Notes under the pieces: generated by a model
Seen by the model: only the letters and a program-made list of their open reading frames with translations
Database searches by the model: none
Told to the model about the DNA's origin: nothing
Position numbers and translations under genes: made by a program
Part shown: positions 27,849 through 37,159 of the stretch, piece after piece
Layout of the letters: each line of letters starts with the position of its first letter
How positions within the stretch are numbered: the first letter of the stretch is position 1
Origin: Pleurocapsa sp. PCC 7319
Lineage (GTDB): Bacteria; Cyanobacteriota; Cyanobacteriia; Cyanobacteriales; Xenococcaceae
Assembly (NCBI RefSeq): GCF_000332195.1
Contig: NZ_KB235922.1
Coordinates: 1,671,902-1,735,901 of the forward strand
DNA: 64,000 bases
Reading direction: 5' to 3'

Positions 27849-29357
27849 ATGTTTCTAAAGCAAAACAACCAAAAAGCTCTTCTGGGAGTTTTAGTCACTA
27901 GCTTGTTTACTTTATTAGCTAGCTGTGGCAATAGTGCAGCCATTGAAAGTTTAGTTAGTGCCGATCCGAAATTGAAAGCTAATACTGGTGAGAACAAATC
28001 TAAGACGATTAAAGCAACAGAGTCCCAACAAGTAATAGAACGAGATGATGATACATCCACACCAGAAGAGAGGCAAGATAACAAGAATGATTTAGAAGTA
28101 GACACTAAGATACGGTCAATAGATTTACCGGAAGATTTTCCTGCCTCTTTTCCTTTGTACCCCAAAGCTAAATTAACCAAAGTAAAACCGGGGAAAACCC
28201 AGAAATCGGGAATGTTAACTTGGAAAGCTCAAGATAATCGCCAAGCGATCGCCGATTATTATCAGGCAGAATTAATCGCTAACGATTGGGATATTACTCA
28301 ACCATTTCAACTCAAGACCAATCAGAAAACGGCAAAGGCGGTTGCCAGAAAAAATCAACTGCAAGTCGATCTAACCTTGCTTTCATCTGTTGACCAGCCC
28401 AATACCAGCGAGCTTACAGTTAACTATCAACCTATAAATCAATCATCAGAAGAACCAGAAGAAGAGCTAGAAATTTCTTCAGCTGAAAATTTTGCTGGAG
28501 AATCCTCGGATACGGAATCGAACGCACTACAAAATACCCAACCATCATCTAATCCTATTGAACAGCTAGAGGAAAGTGAACCTAAATCCCAATCCCAACT
28601 CCCTACTGAAGCTGAAGATACTGACATCCTCAGCAAAGATTATCTTGATCCATTAACTACTGATTTCATCGATCTTGATGAAGTTCCCGAACAATTGACT
28701 CAACCGGTAAAAGAAATTGCCGAATTGGGAATTTTAACTCCCTATACAAGCAATGGCAACATTGACCTCAATAAATTTGCACCTAACGAAGTAATTACCA
28801 GGGGAGAATATGCTCGTTGGTTAATTGCAGCCAATAACCGTTATTATGACGACAATCCTGGGAAGAAAATTTATATCGCTACTAAAACTAGCCAGCCTGC
28901 TTTTCAAGATCTTAAGGTGAATAGCCCAGATTTTGGCGCAATTCAAGGTTTAGCTGAGGCCGGGCTAGTACCTTCTCGACTAACCGAAGACAGTACTAAT
29001 TTACTATTTCGCCCCGATGCTCCTCTAAAAAGAGAAGATTTAATTACCTGGAAAGTGCCCTTAGATATGCGTCAGGCTTTACCCAAAGCATCTATTGAAG
29101 CCATAGAAGAGAGTTGGGGATTTCAGGATGCTACGGAGATTGCTTCTATGGGAATCAGAGCCTTATATGCTGATTTTCAAAATGGCGATCGCTCTAATGT
29201 GCGGCGTATTTTCGGCTATACAACTCTATTTCAACCTAAGAAACCAGTGACTCGTGCAGAAGCAGCAGCTTCTCTTTGGTATTTTGGATTTCAGGGTGAT
29301 GGGATTACTGCGGGAGAAATTTTAGAATCCGAAACAACATCCGAATCTGATAGCTAA
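27849..29357 (+). CDS. SLH-domain lipoprotein
   Basis: 502 residues. The N-terminus is a signal peptide ending in a lipobox, LLASCGNS (Cys at about residue 26), so it should be lipid-anchored. Residues 95-190 form a small alpha/beta domain that begins FPASFPLYPKAKL. Residues 190-260 are a Ser/Glu/Pro-rich linker. From about 280 to 490 there are SLH-like units (VKEIAELGILTPY, FAPNEVITRGEYARWLI, FRPDAPLKREDLI, KPVTRAEAAASLWYFG). In cyanobacteria SLH proteins link the outer membrane to peptidoglycan-bound glycan. The exact role is unknown. It is a single gene with its own leader. Confidence 0.85.
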   Translation: MFLKQNNQKALLGVLVTSLFTLLASCGNSAAIESLVSADPKLKANTGENKSKTIKATESQQVIERDDDTSTPEERQDNKNDLEVDTKIRSIDLPEDFPASFPLYPKAKLTKVKPGKTQKSGMLTWKAQDNRQAIADYYQAELIANDWDITQPFQLKTNQKTAKAVARKNQLQVDLTLLSSVDQPNTSELTVNYQPINQSSEEPEEELEISSAENFAGESSDTESNALQNTQPSSNPIEQLEESEPKSQSQLPTEAEDTDILSKDYLDPLTTDFIDLDEVPEQLTQPVKEIAELGILTPYTSNGNIDLNKFAPNEVITRGEYARWLIAANNRYYDDNPGKKIYIATKTSQPAFQDLKVNSPDFGAIQGLAEAGLVPSRLTEDSTNLLFRPDAPLKREDLITWKVPLDMRQALPKASIEAIEESWGFQDATEIASMGIRALYADFQNGDRSNVRRIFGYTTLFQPKKPVTRAEAAASLWYFGFQGDGITAGEILESETTSESDS

Positions 29358-29531
29358 AGACATAGCAATTCTAGTCTGAGTAAGGTACTCTTTGTAAAGG
29401 CTGAGATTGGTGATTTAAAGTTACAGTTGTTGACAATTAACAGGTATAAGTTGTGGATGAATGTAAAATTGTGATATTTAAAATTCCCAGGATAAGCAAT
29501 AATCAACCATATAGCTAGATTTTTTAAATTT

Positions 29532-29879
29532 ATGTTCGATTTAGAACCACTTTTTGCCTTTTCTCGTCATTATTGTGTCGCTATTTGTTCTTTTCTTGTG
29601 CCTGCTAATTTGATCACCACTGGAACTACATTTTTCTTAGTAGCTACAGAGCAATCATTGACAAAAATACGCTGGTCAATGGGAATCGCCTCAATTTTTG
29701 CTTTTACCTTATTTCTGCACGTTTCCACTTGGTTTATCATCGGGGTAATTACTCCTGTCACTTTTGTTTTGTTTGGTTTGGGTACAACCTGTTTGATAAT
29801 TAACATCTTGACAGTTATTTATCGTCAAGAAATTGTTCAATTGATTATGGAATTACCATACAAAACAAAAGGAGGATGA
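29532..29879 (+). CDS. Small integral membrane protein, unknown function
   Basis: 115 residues with about three strongly hydrophobic segments, near residues 13-38, 48-72 and 74-98. I recognise no family, though the pattern is that of conserved cyanobacterial inner-membrane proteins. ATG start without a strong ribosome site. Its 3' end overlaps the end of the convergent 544-residue membrane-protein gene by 43 bases, so the two transcripts must be complementary at their tails. Confidence 0.65.
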   Translation: MFDLEPLFAFSRHYCVAICSFLVPANLITTGTTFFLVATEQSLTKIRWSMGIASIFAFTLFLHVSTWFIIGVITPVTFVLFGLGTTCLIINILTVIYRQEIVQLIMELPYKTKGG

Positions 29880-31471
29880 CGATAGACAACCTCCAAATTT
29901 AATTGGTGTTTATTTTTAGTAAGTATATAACTAGCACCATACTTATTCATTAATCGTTTAACCTGTGCTGTGGTTAATTTGCTATATCCTTCCTCTAATA
30001 CTTCTTTGGTTTTTTGTTTACTCACTTTGCCACTGGCAACATATTTCCCCAGAACATAATTGCCACTGAGGTCGTCCCATCGCTGATATTGTTCAATAAT
30101 TGCTGCTTTGGTTTGGGGTAATAGTTTAAATTTAGCAATAGTCGAGCGCTCGGTTAACCAAGAAAAGTTAGTTTGCTCTACAGGAGAAGAAATGATCGCG
30201 GCATCTTGGGGAGTATGCTGATGAATCCAGGTAGCCATAGCTTTCCACTCAGGAGTAACATCTTGTTGTTGTCCTGGAAAATTACGTAAGTCCCATATTT
30301 GTTGCGTAAATACGATGCTTTGAAAACCAATAGCCACGAACAACAAAGCAACACAGTAAGCCGACTTTAAACCCTGATATTTGTTACTCCAGCCATGCTC
30401 GATTAAACACACTCCTAAAAAACAAGTAGTAAAAGGCAGCATTACATCCCCCAAGCGAAATGGGTAGTACTGCAACCATTGACCTTGAGTATCCCAAATA
30501 GCGATCGCCACCCCGCTGATAAAGGGAACTAAACTAATGAGAGCGAATTCCCCTAATTCCTGACGATGATTGTCTATGGGCAACCATTGACGGGTATGAG
30601 CTTGCTTGTTTAGTAAATACATAATTCCCGCTAAGATCACCAAATATATGGCTGGGGCGAGCCATTGCCAGCCCCAAGATAAAGGATTGAGGTGATGGGA
30701 AAGACGCAGAAATACATAGATGTAAGAAGGTTTGATGATTCTATCGGGTGCAGACTCTGATAATTGTTGAATGACCGGGAGAATAGCGAAGCTACTGGCT
30801 AATATATAAGTGATTGCCAATAAAATTACTTGCTTAAACTTGGGGAAACGACTTTCGTAACGCAAACATAACCAAGCAAAACTAGTCAGAAATGCCCAGC
30901 CACCGACTAAAACATGAAAAGAGGTCGCCACACCTAATAAAAATGCTACCCAAAAATATAATCTCGAAAATAGTAGCGGAATTGCGATTAGAATCAAACC
31001 ATAAGCGATCGCTTTAGCTTCTAAGCCGCCAATCATCCATTCGTCAGCGATCGCACCCTGTTTATAGCCCTCTTCTATTCCACAAAATAATGCCGTTGCC
31101 AGCAATATAAAAGGTAAACTTAAACCTAGTCTTTTTCCCAGTAAAACTATGCCGAGAGCAGATAAAGCATAACAAAATAGACGACCAATAATTGAGGTAG
31201 CTAAAAAACCCCAATGAACTATTAATTTACCGACCAAAGTTTGAAATAACCACCGATAACCCGCAGGACGATCTAAATACCAGTCATTAGGCAGCCAAGA
31301 GGGGTCAACAAAGTGTTTTGCCAGGGGCAAGACATCAATTTCATTCCAGCCACCACTACCCATATTGCGGACTAATACCAACCTAAAGGCAATAAACAAG
31401 GTAACTAATAATACTTGCCACCATATCTGAGAGCCAAAAAACAAGTTATAGTTGCGACTAGTCATTAACAA
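29837..31471 (-). CDS. Polytopic membrane protein, DUF6798-like (GT-C-like)
   Basis: 544 residues with about ten hydrophobic segments between residues 15 and 400, then a soluble C-terminal domain (MATWIHQHTPQDAAIISSP, then WLTERSTIAKFK, and KYGASYILT). The long first loop contains PLAKHFVDPSWLPNDWYLD with conserved acidic residues, as in GT-C polyprenyl-linked sugar transferases, and I believe the end matches DUF6798. A glycosyltransferase role is inference from topology only. The gene ends inside the convergent small membrane-protein gene (43-base overlap) and starts at an ATG at 31471. Confidence 0.72.
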   Translation of the reverse strand: MLMTSRNYNLFFGSQIWWQVLLVTLFIAFRLVLVRNMGSGGWNEIDVLPLAKHFVDPSWLPNDWYLDRPAGYRWLFQTLVGKLIVHWGFLATSIIGRLFCYALSALGIVLLGKRLGLSLPFILLATALFCGIEEGYKQGAIADEWMIGGLEAKAIAYGLILIAIPLLFSRLYFWVAFLLGVATSFHVLVGGWAFLTSFAWLCLRYESRFPKFKQVILLAITYILASSFAILPVIQQLSESAPDRIIKPSYIYVFLRLSHHLNPLSWGWQWLAPAIYLVILAGIMYLLNKQAHTRQWLPIDNHRQELGEFALISLVPFISGVAIAIWDTQGQWLQYYPFRLGDVMLPFTTCFLGVCLIEHGWSNKYQGLKSAYCVALLFVAIGFQSIVFTQQIWDLRNFPGQQQDVTPEWKAMATWIHQHTPQDAAIISSPVEQTNFSWLTERSTIAKFKLLPQTKAAIIEQYQRWDDLSGNYVLGKYVASGKVSKQKTKEVLEEGYSKLTTAQVKRLMNKYGASYILTKNKHQLNLEVVYRHPPFVLYGNSIIN

Positions 31472-31826
31472 ATAGCTATCAGCTTTCAGTTTTTAGCTTT
31501 CAGATTATAGCTTTAGTAATTACTATGAGATTGATAAGGTAGGTAATCGTACTTTAATTAAATAGTTAGGGTGATGGAGAGTGCATAATCGAATAATGAA
31601 TAAATTTGTTATTTCATTAAATAGGATTAGCTAGTCAAACAGATATCTGAACTTAACTTTAGTTACGGAGGGGTTTGGGGAAGTGACGGCTTCCCCAATG
31701 GGGGGTCTGGGGGGTTAATCCCCCAGGAATAAATACGGTTTTCAGAGGAAAATTACATACAAAAAAATCAGATTTAATTAAATTTTCTAATTCATACAAA
31801 AACACCGCTCCAATGTAAATTGTGGA
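31472..31826. other. Intergenic stretch with palindromes and short AGCTTTCAG repeats
   Basis: About 355 bases between two genes on the minus strand. Bases 31478-31512 hold degenerate repeats of AGCT-TTCAG type. Two G/C hairpins follow: TGGGGAAG/CTTCCCCA with a 6-base loop at 31676-31697, and CTGGGGG/CCCCCAG at 31707-31726. They look like interspersed repeat elements and may also act as transcript ends. No gene is visible. Confidence 0.65.
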
Positions 31827-34241
31827 CTACTTCAAATGCACGACAGTTACTCCTGAACCGCCTTCCTTTTGTTCGGCTAATTCAAACTTGTCTACTTGGG
31901 GATGACGCTGCAAAAATTCATGAACTCCTTGACGTAAACGCCCTGTACCTTTGCCGTGAATAATCCACAACACCCCAGATTCATAAGCATGGGCGATCGC
32001 ATTTTCTATATCTACTTCGGCTTGATTGACGCGACTACCGCGAATATCTAGGGTATTTTGCGACGTTCTAACCATTACCGCTGGTTTTTTGGATTTAGTT
32101 GGAGAAGGTGCAGCTTTAGTAGCCTTGGCTTTGGGCTTAACCTCCGCTTTTTGCCCGTCAAGTGATTCAATCTCTGTCAGACCAACAGTCATTTTCATGA
32201 TGCCAAAACGTACTACCAGTTGCTCTGTTGCTTCGTCAATGCTCAATACTTCGCCTGTTTGATTGAGACGAGGAATACGCACCTTTTCCCCAAGTTCAGG
32301 TTTATAACCTGGTTTAGCTGGCTTAGCTAGTTGAGTTTTTGCTAGTTCTTTGGCTGTAATCTCATTCAAGGCTTCTGTCGCTTGTTGAGCTTTTTGCATA
32401 GTTTGCTTGCCCTGCTGTAAACGACGAATAACTTTAGCGACTTCTTGCTTAGCCTCTGCGATCGCCTGTTGTACAGCTTGTTCTTGAGATACTTTTAAAG
32501 CTTGTTCTCTTTCTTGCAGCGAAGAAGCTTTTTCCGATACCTCAGAATAGAATCGCTCGGTTTGTTCTAACAGCTTACCTGCCTCTTGAGCCTTAGCTTC
32601 CTGTTCCCTTCTTTGTTCTTCTAAAGCAGCAATTACTTGATTCACGTCTTCTGATGAACCCGTACCAACTAAAGACTGAGCCTCCTGGATAATTTCTGGA
32701 TTTAAACCTAGACGCTGAGCAATAGTCAGAGCATTGGAACGCCCAGGAATCCCCCATAACAATCTATAGGTAGGCTGAAGAGTACTATCATCAAACTCCA
32801 CTGACGCATTTTCAAAACGTGTATCTTGATATTTGAGTGCTTTTAGTTCACCGTAGTGAGTCGTGGCAATGGTTAATAAACCGTATTCTGCTAAATATTT
32901 TAGTAGAGCGATCGCCAGAGCACTGCCCTCGGCAGGATCTGTTCCCGCACCAACTTCATCTAACAGAATTAAAGAATTGGTAGTATCAGTCTGATTGACT
33001 TTTAAAGCTTCGATAATACGACTAATACGGCGTATATGACCGGAAAATGTTGATAAACTCTGCTGTAAAGACTGTTCATCCCCAATATCAGCTAACACTA
33101 CCTCAAACCAGGGTAATTCTACTGGCTCCTTAGCAGGAACAAACATCCCTGCCTTTGCCATGAGCGCAGCCAACCCCATAGTCTTGAGAGTAACAGTTTT
33201 TCCTCCAGTATTCGGTCCTGTGATAGCCACTACCTTAATTTCAGGTTTGACTAACACGTCAATGGGAACTACTTCTGCTCCCTCTTCATGACGTTGTTGC
33301 CACAGTAGTAGGGGATGGCGCAAACGACGCAATGTAGTAGTTTCGCCTTTTGCTATATCAATGAATCTGGGGGGATTAGCTTCTAACCACAAACTATAAC
33401 GAGCCTTGGCGGTGGCTAAATCCAACATGGTCGCTACCGCTAAAACTCTTTCTAAATCCTCGATGACCGCAGCTACCTTTTCTGACAAGGCTTTGAGAAT
33501 AATTTCTTCTTCCCGTTTCTCCTGACGTTCTTTTTGACGTAGTTGATTTCCTAACTGAACGACTGCATTAGGCTCAATGTAATAGGTTGAACCTGTACTA
33601 GACACATCGTGAACAATCCCACGAATTGTATCTTTCTGGGCTGGCTTAACAGGTAGAACAAAGCGATCGCCTCTCTGGGTAATTACTGCTTCTTGAATTG
33701 CCGTGGCGTTGCGCTGCATAATTCCCTGAAGCTGCTTATAAATTCGATTACGCAGATTTTTAATTTCATGACGGATTTCAGCGAGTTTAGGGCTAGCACG
33801 CTCGGTAATATCCCCCCGATCGTCAATACAGTGATGAATATCTTGTTCAATTTCGGGGTAGGTACGGACATCGATAACTAATTTAGCTAAATTCTCTAAG
33901 GTTTCACTTTTAGCATCAATTAAACGGCGTAAATAGCGCATCCCGGCTAAGGTAGTAGCCAAATCTAAAAGTTCTTTGGCTGAGAGAATTCCACCTATGC
34001 TAGCTCTTTCTAGTGATGAGCCAATATCTTTAATTCCTGTAAATTTCCAGCCTGAATCTAACTCTTGTTCTAAATCATATATTTCTTTCGTTTGGGCTAA
34101 TAGCTTTTCACTTTCAGCTTGTGTATCAGGCAATCTTAGCTGACGCGCTGCCACAACACCTAGCTTCGTTGCTGCAAAGGTAGACAGATGTTGACATAAA
34201 CGCTGCCATTCTAATAATTCTAGAGTTTCTGTGGTAATCAC
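31827..34241 (-). CDS. mutS2: MutS2 family ATPase/endonuclease
   Basis: 804 residues, usual length for MutS2. The core and clamp region carries ALKYLAEYGLLTIATTHYGE and DEVGAGTDPAEGSALA, the Walker B and neighbouring motifs. The Walker A loop is GPNTGGKT near residue 340. A long coiled coil (about 520-620) precedes the C-terminal Smr domain: LDIRGSRVNQAE (LDxRG) and HGKGTGRLRQGVHEFL (HGxGTGxL). Family members suppress recombination or split collided ribosomes; which applies in cyanobacteria is unsettled. The only plausible start is GTG at 34241. It is divergent from the hli gene with about 155 bases between. Confidence 0.93.
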   Translation of the reverse strand: MITTETLELLEWQRLCQHLSTFAATKLGVVAARQLRLPDTQAESEKLLAQTKEIYDLEQELDSGWKFTGIKDIGSSLERASIGGILSAKELLDLATTLAGMRYLRRLIDAKSETLENLAKLVIDVRTYPEIEQDIHHCIDDRGDITERASPKLAEIRHEIKNLRNRIYKQLQGIMQRNATAIQEAVITQRGDRFVLPVKPAQKDTIRGIVHDVSSTGSTYYIEPNAVVQLGNQLRQKERQEKREEEIILKALSEKVAAVIEDLERVLAVATMLDLATAKARYSLWLEANPPRFIDIAKGETTTLRRLRHPLLLWQQRHEEGAEVVPIDVLVKPEIKVVAITGPNTGGKTVTLKTMGLAALMAKAGMFVPAKEPVELPWFEVVLADIGDEQSLQQSLSTFSGHIRRISRIIEALKVNQTDTTNSLILLDEVGAGTDPAEGSALAIALLKYLAEYGLLTIATTHYGELKALKYQDTRFENASVEFDDSTLQPTYRLLWGIPGRSNALTIAQRLGLNPEIIQEAQSLVGTGSSEDVNQVIAALEEQRREQEAKAQEAGKLLEQTERFYSEVSEKASSLQEREQALKVSQEQAVQQAIAEAKQEVAKVIRRLQQGKQTMQKAQQATEALNEITAKELAKTQLAKPAKPGYKPELGEKVRIPRLNQTGEVLSIDEATEQLVVRFGIMKMTVGLTEIESLDGQKAEVKPKAKATKAAPSPTKSKKPAVMVRTSQNTLDIRGSRVNQAEVDIENAIAHAYESGVLWIIHGKGTGRLRQGVHEFLQRHPQVDKFELAEQKEGGSGVTVVHLK

Positions 34242-34396
34242 GGTCAGTTTATCTTACCTATATTTAATTAATAGTTTATAAAAATGTTTCTAAACAAGGG
34301 GTGCTTAAGGCAGATTGGATAATTAACTAAAAAAATGTTACACTTAGTTAAGAATACTTGACTAAAATCTCTCTTGCAACTAAAACAAAAATAATT

Positions 34397-34540
34397 ATGG
34401 ATAACAAAGAAAGTAAGTTTGGCTTTACCAATTTTGCGGAAATTTGGAATGGTCGCCTAGCGATGATCGGTTTTGTTACTGCTATTATCGTAGAAATGAA
34501 CACTGGACATGGAGTTTTGGCTCAGTTTGGTCTAATGTAA
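34397..34540 (+). CDS. High-light-inducible protein (one-helix LHC-like)
   Basis: 47 residues from the ATG at 34397; an open frame extends upstream but the N-terminus [19 protein letters not shown] fits the family. The helix carries the chlorophyll-binding motif [12 protein letters not shown], followed by a short hydrophobic stretch. Such Hli/Scp proteins sit in the thylakoid membrane, bind chlorophyll and carotenoid, and protect photosystem II assembly under excess light. It is monocistronic with a hairpin terminator after the stop. Which member (A to D) it is cannot be told. Confidence 0.9.
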   Translation: MDNKESKFGFTNFAEIWNGRLAMIGFVTAIIVEMNTGHGVLAQFGLM

Positions 34541-34564
34541 TTATAATTTTAATAGATATTACTT

Positions 34565-34610
34565 AACCCCTTGATCATTTAAAATCAGCCAAATCAGGGG
34601 GCTTTATTTG
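34565..34610 (+). terminator. Intrinsic terminator of the hli gene
   Basis: Arms CCCCTTGAT (34567-34575) and ATCAGGGGG (34593-34601) pair with one G-T wobble around an AT-rich loop, followed by CTTTATTTG. It lies 26 bases after the hli stop. Confidence 0.6.
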
Positions 34611-34663
34611 TTTAAAATTTCTAAATGTTTTTGTAAGGGCGCAATGGTGTTAGCTGCGATCGC
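34611..34663 (-). pseudogene. Ghost 3' end of a carotenoid-isomerase-like gene
   Basis: Fifty-three bases on the minus strand encode AIAANTIAPLQKHLEILN, exactly the last 18 residues of the gene at 35385-36929, followed here by Lys and TAA. Against the intact copy (35388-35440) I count six base changes, every one synonymous. Homology stops abruptly at 34663. It is a leftover of a second, older allele or tandem copy, now separated from any gene body by the Uma2 gene. Confidence 0.85.
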
Positions 34664-34752
34664 GAAGCTTATCTTGTAGAAAATCGCACTTTACACAGCC
34701 TTCGGAACAAACCACGGACAGGCATGGCGAGAGTATTAATGAGGTATATAAA

Positions 34753-35355
34753 CTATTTTATCTCATCTAAAAAGCTTTTTTTGAGTATTCTAGGATTACC
34801 AGTCAAAGCCTTAGCAATATACTTTGTAAGTAACTTGTTCTCAATCTTCGATAAATTAAAACTATATTGTTGCTGCTGATAAACACCATTATTTAAAACA
34901 TAAATCTCTAGAGTGTTATTAATCCAAAACCAAACTTCTTGGACGCCTAATTTCTGATATTTATTTAGATCGTAAGTACCACCACTACTAAAAACCACTT
35001 CTACAGCTAAATCAGGAACCTTCTTTAAATTATTAAAGCAAAAGCTTGTATCTGGCTCCTTTCCTACTTGTTTATTTTGATTTTTCAAAGTTGTCGAGCC
35101 TGTGGGGTAGTAATCTAAATCAAAGGCATCGCAATAAGTAATAACTAACAAAAAGATGAAGTCTTTGATCATTTCATGATTTTGACTAGGAGACATTAAA
35201 GTAATTACTCCATCTAAAAAAGATGTACGATAGCCCAAATATTCCACTGCATTAAACTTTTCGTAATCATCCCAAGTCATACCAGAAAAGCTTAAAGTAC
35301 GATCTTGCTTTAAAAGATAATTTTTGTTGATTGGTAATTGGTCATCTATCAACAT
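34753..35355 (-). CDS. Uma2 family (DUF820) putative endonuclease, copy 1
   Basis: 200 residues from the ATG at 35355; a GTG two codons upstream is an alternative, but GGTGG sits just before the ATG. The family pattern is visible: LSFSGMTWDDYEKF, LDGVITLMSPSQNHEMI, PDLAVEVVFSSGG and KYQKLGVQEVWFWI, with the Asp/Glu/Lys residues of the PD-(D/E)XK-like fold (E-V-V after PDLAVE). Uma2 genes are very numerous in cyanobacteria and their function is unknown. It lies 29 bases downstream of the carotenoid-isomerase-like gene, on the same strand, and is bracketed by a 53-base repeat of that gene's 3' end. Confidence 0.85.
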   Translation of the reverse strand: MLIDDQLPINKNYLLKQDRTLSFSGMTWDDYEKFNAVEYLGYRTSFLDGVITLMSPSQNHEMIKDFIFLLVITYCDAFDLDYYPTGSTTLKNQNKQVGKEPDTSFCFNNLKKVPDLAVEVVFSSGGTYDLNKYQKLGVQEVWFWINNTLEIYVLNNGVYQQQQYSFNLSKIENKLLTKYIAKALTGNPRILKKSFLDEIK

Positions 35356-35384
35356 GGCCACCAGTAGTGTTTGATCTATATCTT

Positions 35385-36929
35385 CTAGTTTAAAATTTCC
35401 AAATGCTTTTGTAGGGGAGCAATAGTGTTAGCGGCGATCGCACCGCTAGCAGCTACTGCGGGAATCCCAATCCCTGGGAAAGTAGAATCGCCACAGCATA
35501 ACAAACCATTCAAGGGGGTAGTGGAACCTGGAAATAACGCTTTACCAGCCTGATGGGCGGGACCGTAAGAACCATGATGACGACGCAGAAACCTCTTGTG
35601 GGTCAAGGGAGTACCAATAAGAGTTAATTCAACGCGATCGCGAATATCGGGGATAACTCGTTCTAAACCTTGCCACATAATTTCTGCCCGTGCTTGTTTT
35701 TGCTTTTGATAAGCCTCGCTACGGCGATCCATTCCTGCCCATAGTTCAAAGGGTTCATTACCAGGAGTATAGACATGAATACAATGTTTACCTAGAGGAG
35801 CAAGGCTAGGATCTAATACGGAAGGAATAGACATCACGACCACGTTTTGAGGTGCAGTTACCCCTCGTTCCCAATCATTCACTACAGTATAGTGACACTC
35901 CAAATCTTCTAAGCCAGTAGCATCAAAACCTAAATGCAAGTGCATAAAACTCTCACACTCTGGAGTATCAACTCTTTCTTTAATAAAGCTTGGGGGCAAT
36001 GCCCCTTCAGGAACAAGAGATAAAGTATCCCAGATAGAAGCGTTAGACACCACCGCCTTAGTTGCCCTGATTTCTTTGCCATTGCGTAAACGTATCCCAA
36101 CAGCCTGGTTTTTTTCGATTAATACCTGCTCAACGTGAGCATTATAAACAATTTCACCACCCAGTTTAGTTAGCCCTCGCACCAAGGCGTCGACAATTGC
36201 ACCACTACCACCCATGGGATAATCTAGCTGTACTCCCGGCTTATACCATTCGGCAAACATAAAAGCCATTTCTGCCCCTACCGTGCCACTGGCAGGTAAA
36301 CCTGACAGCAAAAAGCTAAGTAGATCCATCCAGTTACGAATAAACTTATCTGTTATTATCCCATCCATAATTTTGCTAAACGGGCCAGATAAGCGCAGAA
36401 TATTAGGCAGATGCCATAGAGCATTGGGTAGATATCGACCCATGCTAATAGCTGCCCCCAAGTCAAAACGCATTGCCAAAGGAGGTAAAGCATTCGCCGC
36501 ATCAGCTAAAGGCTTCATTTCTGTTTGAAGTTTGCGCCATTGAGCTACTGCATCTTCTCCCCGCAGTTTGCTTAAGATCTCACAAAAATGATCCGCTCCT
36601 ACAAATGCATTAAAGTCTCCTTCGGGTAAACGACAACCCCAAACATCATAATTTATCCATTCCACGTCTTCTTCGATAAGATCTAATACTTGTCTTAAAG
36701 GATTATTAGAAGGGCTAGATGATAAGCCCGAATAAAGGGAAGGTCCAGAATCAAATTTATAACCATCTCGCTCAAAACTATGGGCAGCACCTCCTGGAAT
36801 AGAATGACTTTCACACACTATTACTCGATAGCCATATTTTGCTAACAGTGCAGCACAGCACAAACCTCCAACACCACTACCAATTATCACTACATCTGCT
36901 GACTGTTTATTATTCATAGTTACTTTCAA
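35385..36929 (-). CDS. CrtH/CRTISO-like FAD-dependent oxidoreductase
   Basis: 514 residues. The N-terminus has the dinucleotide-binding loop VVIIGSGVGGLCCAALLAKY and CESHSIPGGAAHSFERDGY, with DSGPSLYSG. The C-terminus has GLLCCGDSTFPGIGIPAVAASG, the FAD-binding end typical of carotenoid isomerases (CRTISO/CrtH) and carotene desaturases. Most cyanobacteria carry several paralogues, so I give no symbol. It may isomerise or oxidise a carotenoid in the thylakoid or plasma membrane. ATG start at 36929; an internal ATG (MNNKQS) is only four codons later. Divergent from a secreted-protein gene. Confidence 0.82.
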   Translation of the reverse strand: MKVTMNNKQSADVVIIGSGVGGLCCAALLAKYGYRVIVCESHSIPGGAAHSFERDGYKFDSGPSLYSGLSSSPSNNPLRQVLDLIEEDVEWINYDVWGCRLPEGDFNAFVGADHFCEILSKLRGEDAVAQWRKLQTEMKPLADAANALPPLAMRFDLGAAISMGRYLPNALWHLPNILRLSGPFSKIMDGIITDKFIRNWMDLLSFLLSGLPASGTVGAEMAFMFAEWYKPGVQLDYPMGGSGAIVDALVRGLTKLGGEIVYNAHVEQVLIEKNQAVGIRLRNGKEIRATKAVVSNASIWDTLSLVPEGALPPSFIKERVDTPECESFMHLHLGFDATGLEDLECHYTVVNDWERGVTAPQNVVVMSIPSVLDPSLAPLGKHCIHVYTPGNEPFELWAGMDRRSEAYQKQKQARAEIMWQGLERVIPDIRDRVELTLIGTPLTHKRFLRRHHGSYGPAHQAGKALFPGSTTPLNGLLCCGDSTFPGIGIPAVAASGAIAANTIAPLQKHLEILN

Positions 36930-37159
36930 TGTTTACAAGTTAAATTTGATATCGAATAGTTTAATAAAAACCTCAATGATGTGGTCAAGCTAACTCTACT
37001 CTCATTTTGTCATGGAGGCTTTTTTCATTTTTTCTGCGTAAGCTATGAATTCAATCAACATCTTCTCTTTCTGACAGTCGGGTTAATGGGTGATAAGATA
37101 CCTGAAGCCTAATCGCATTTGCATCCTAGATCTAAACCAGATAATCAAAGATATAGATT

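Noticed and set aside
34753-35355. Uma2 gene as part of a restriction or toxin system
   Set aside because: Only the family fold is visible; no methylase, antitoxin or specificity gene is adjacent and the family function is unknown.
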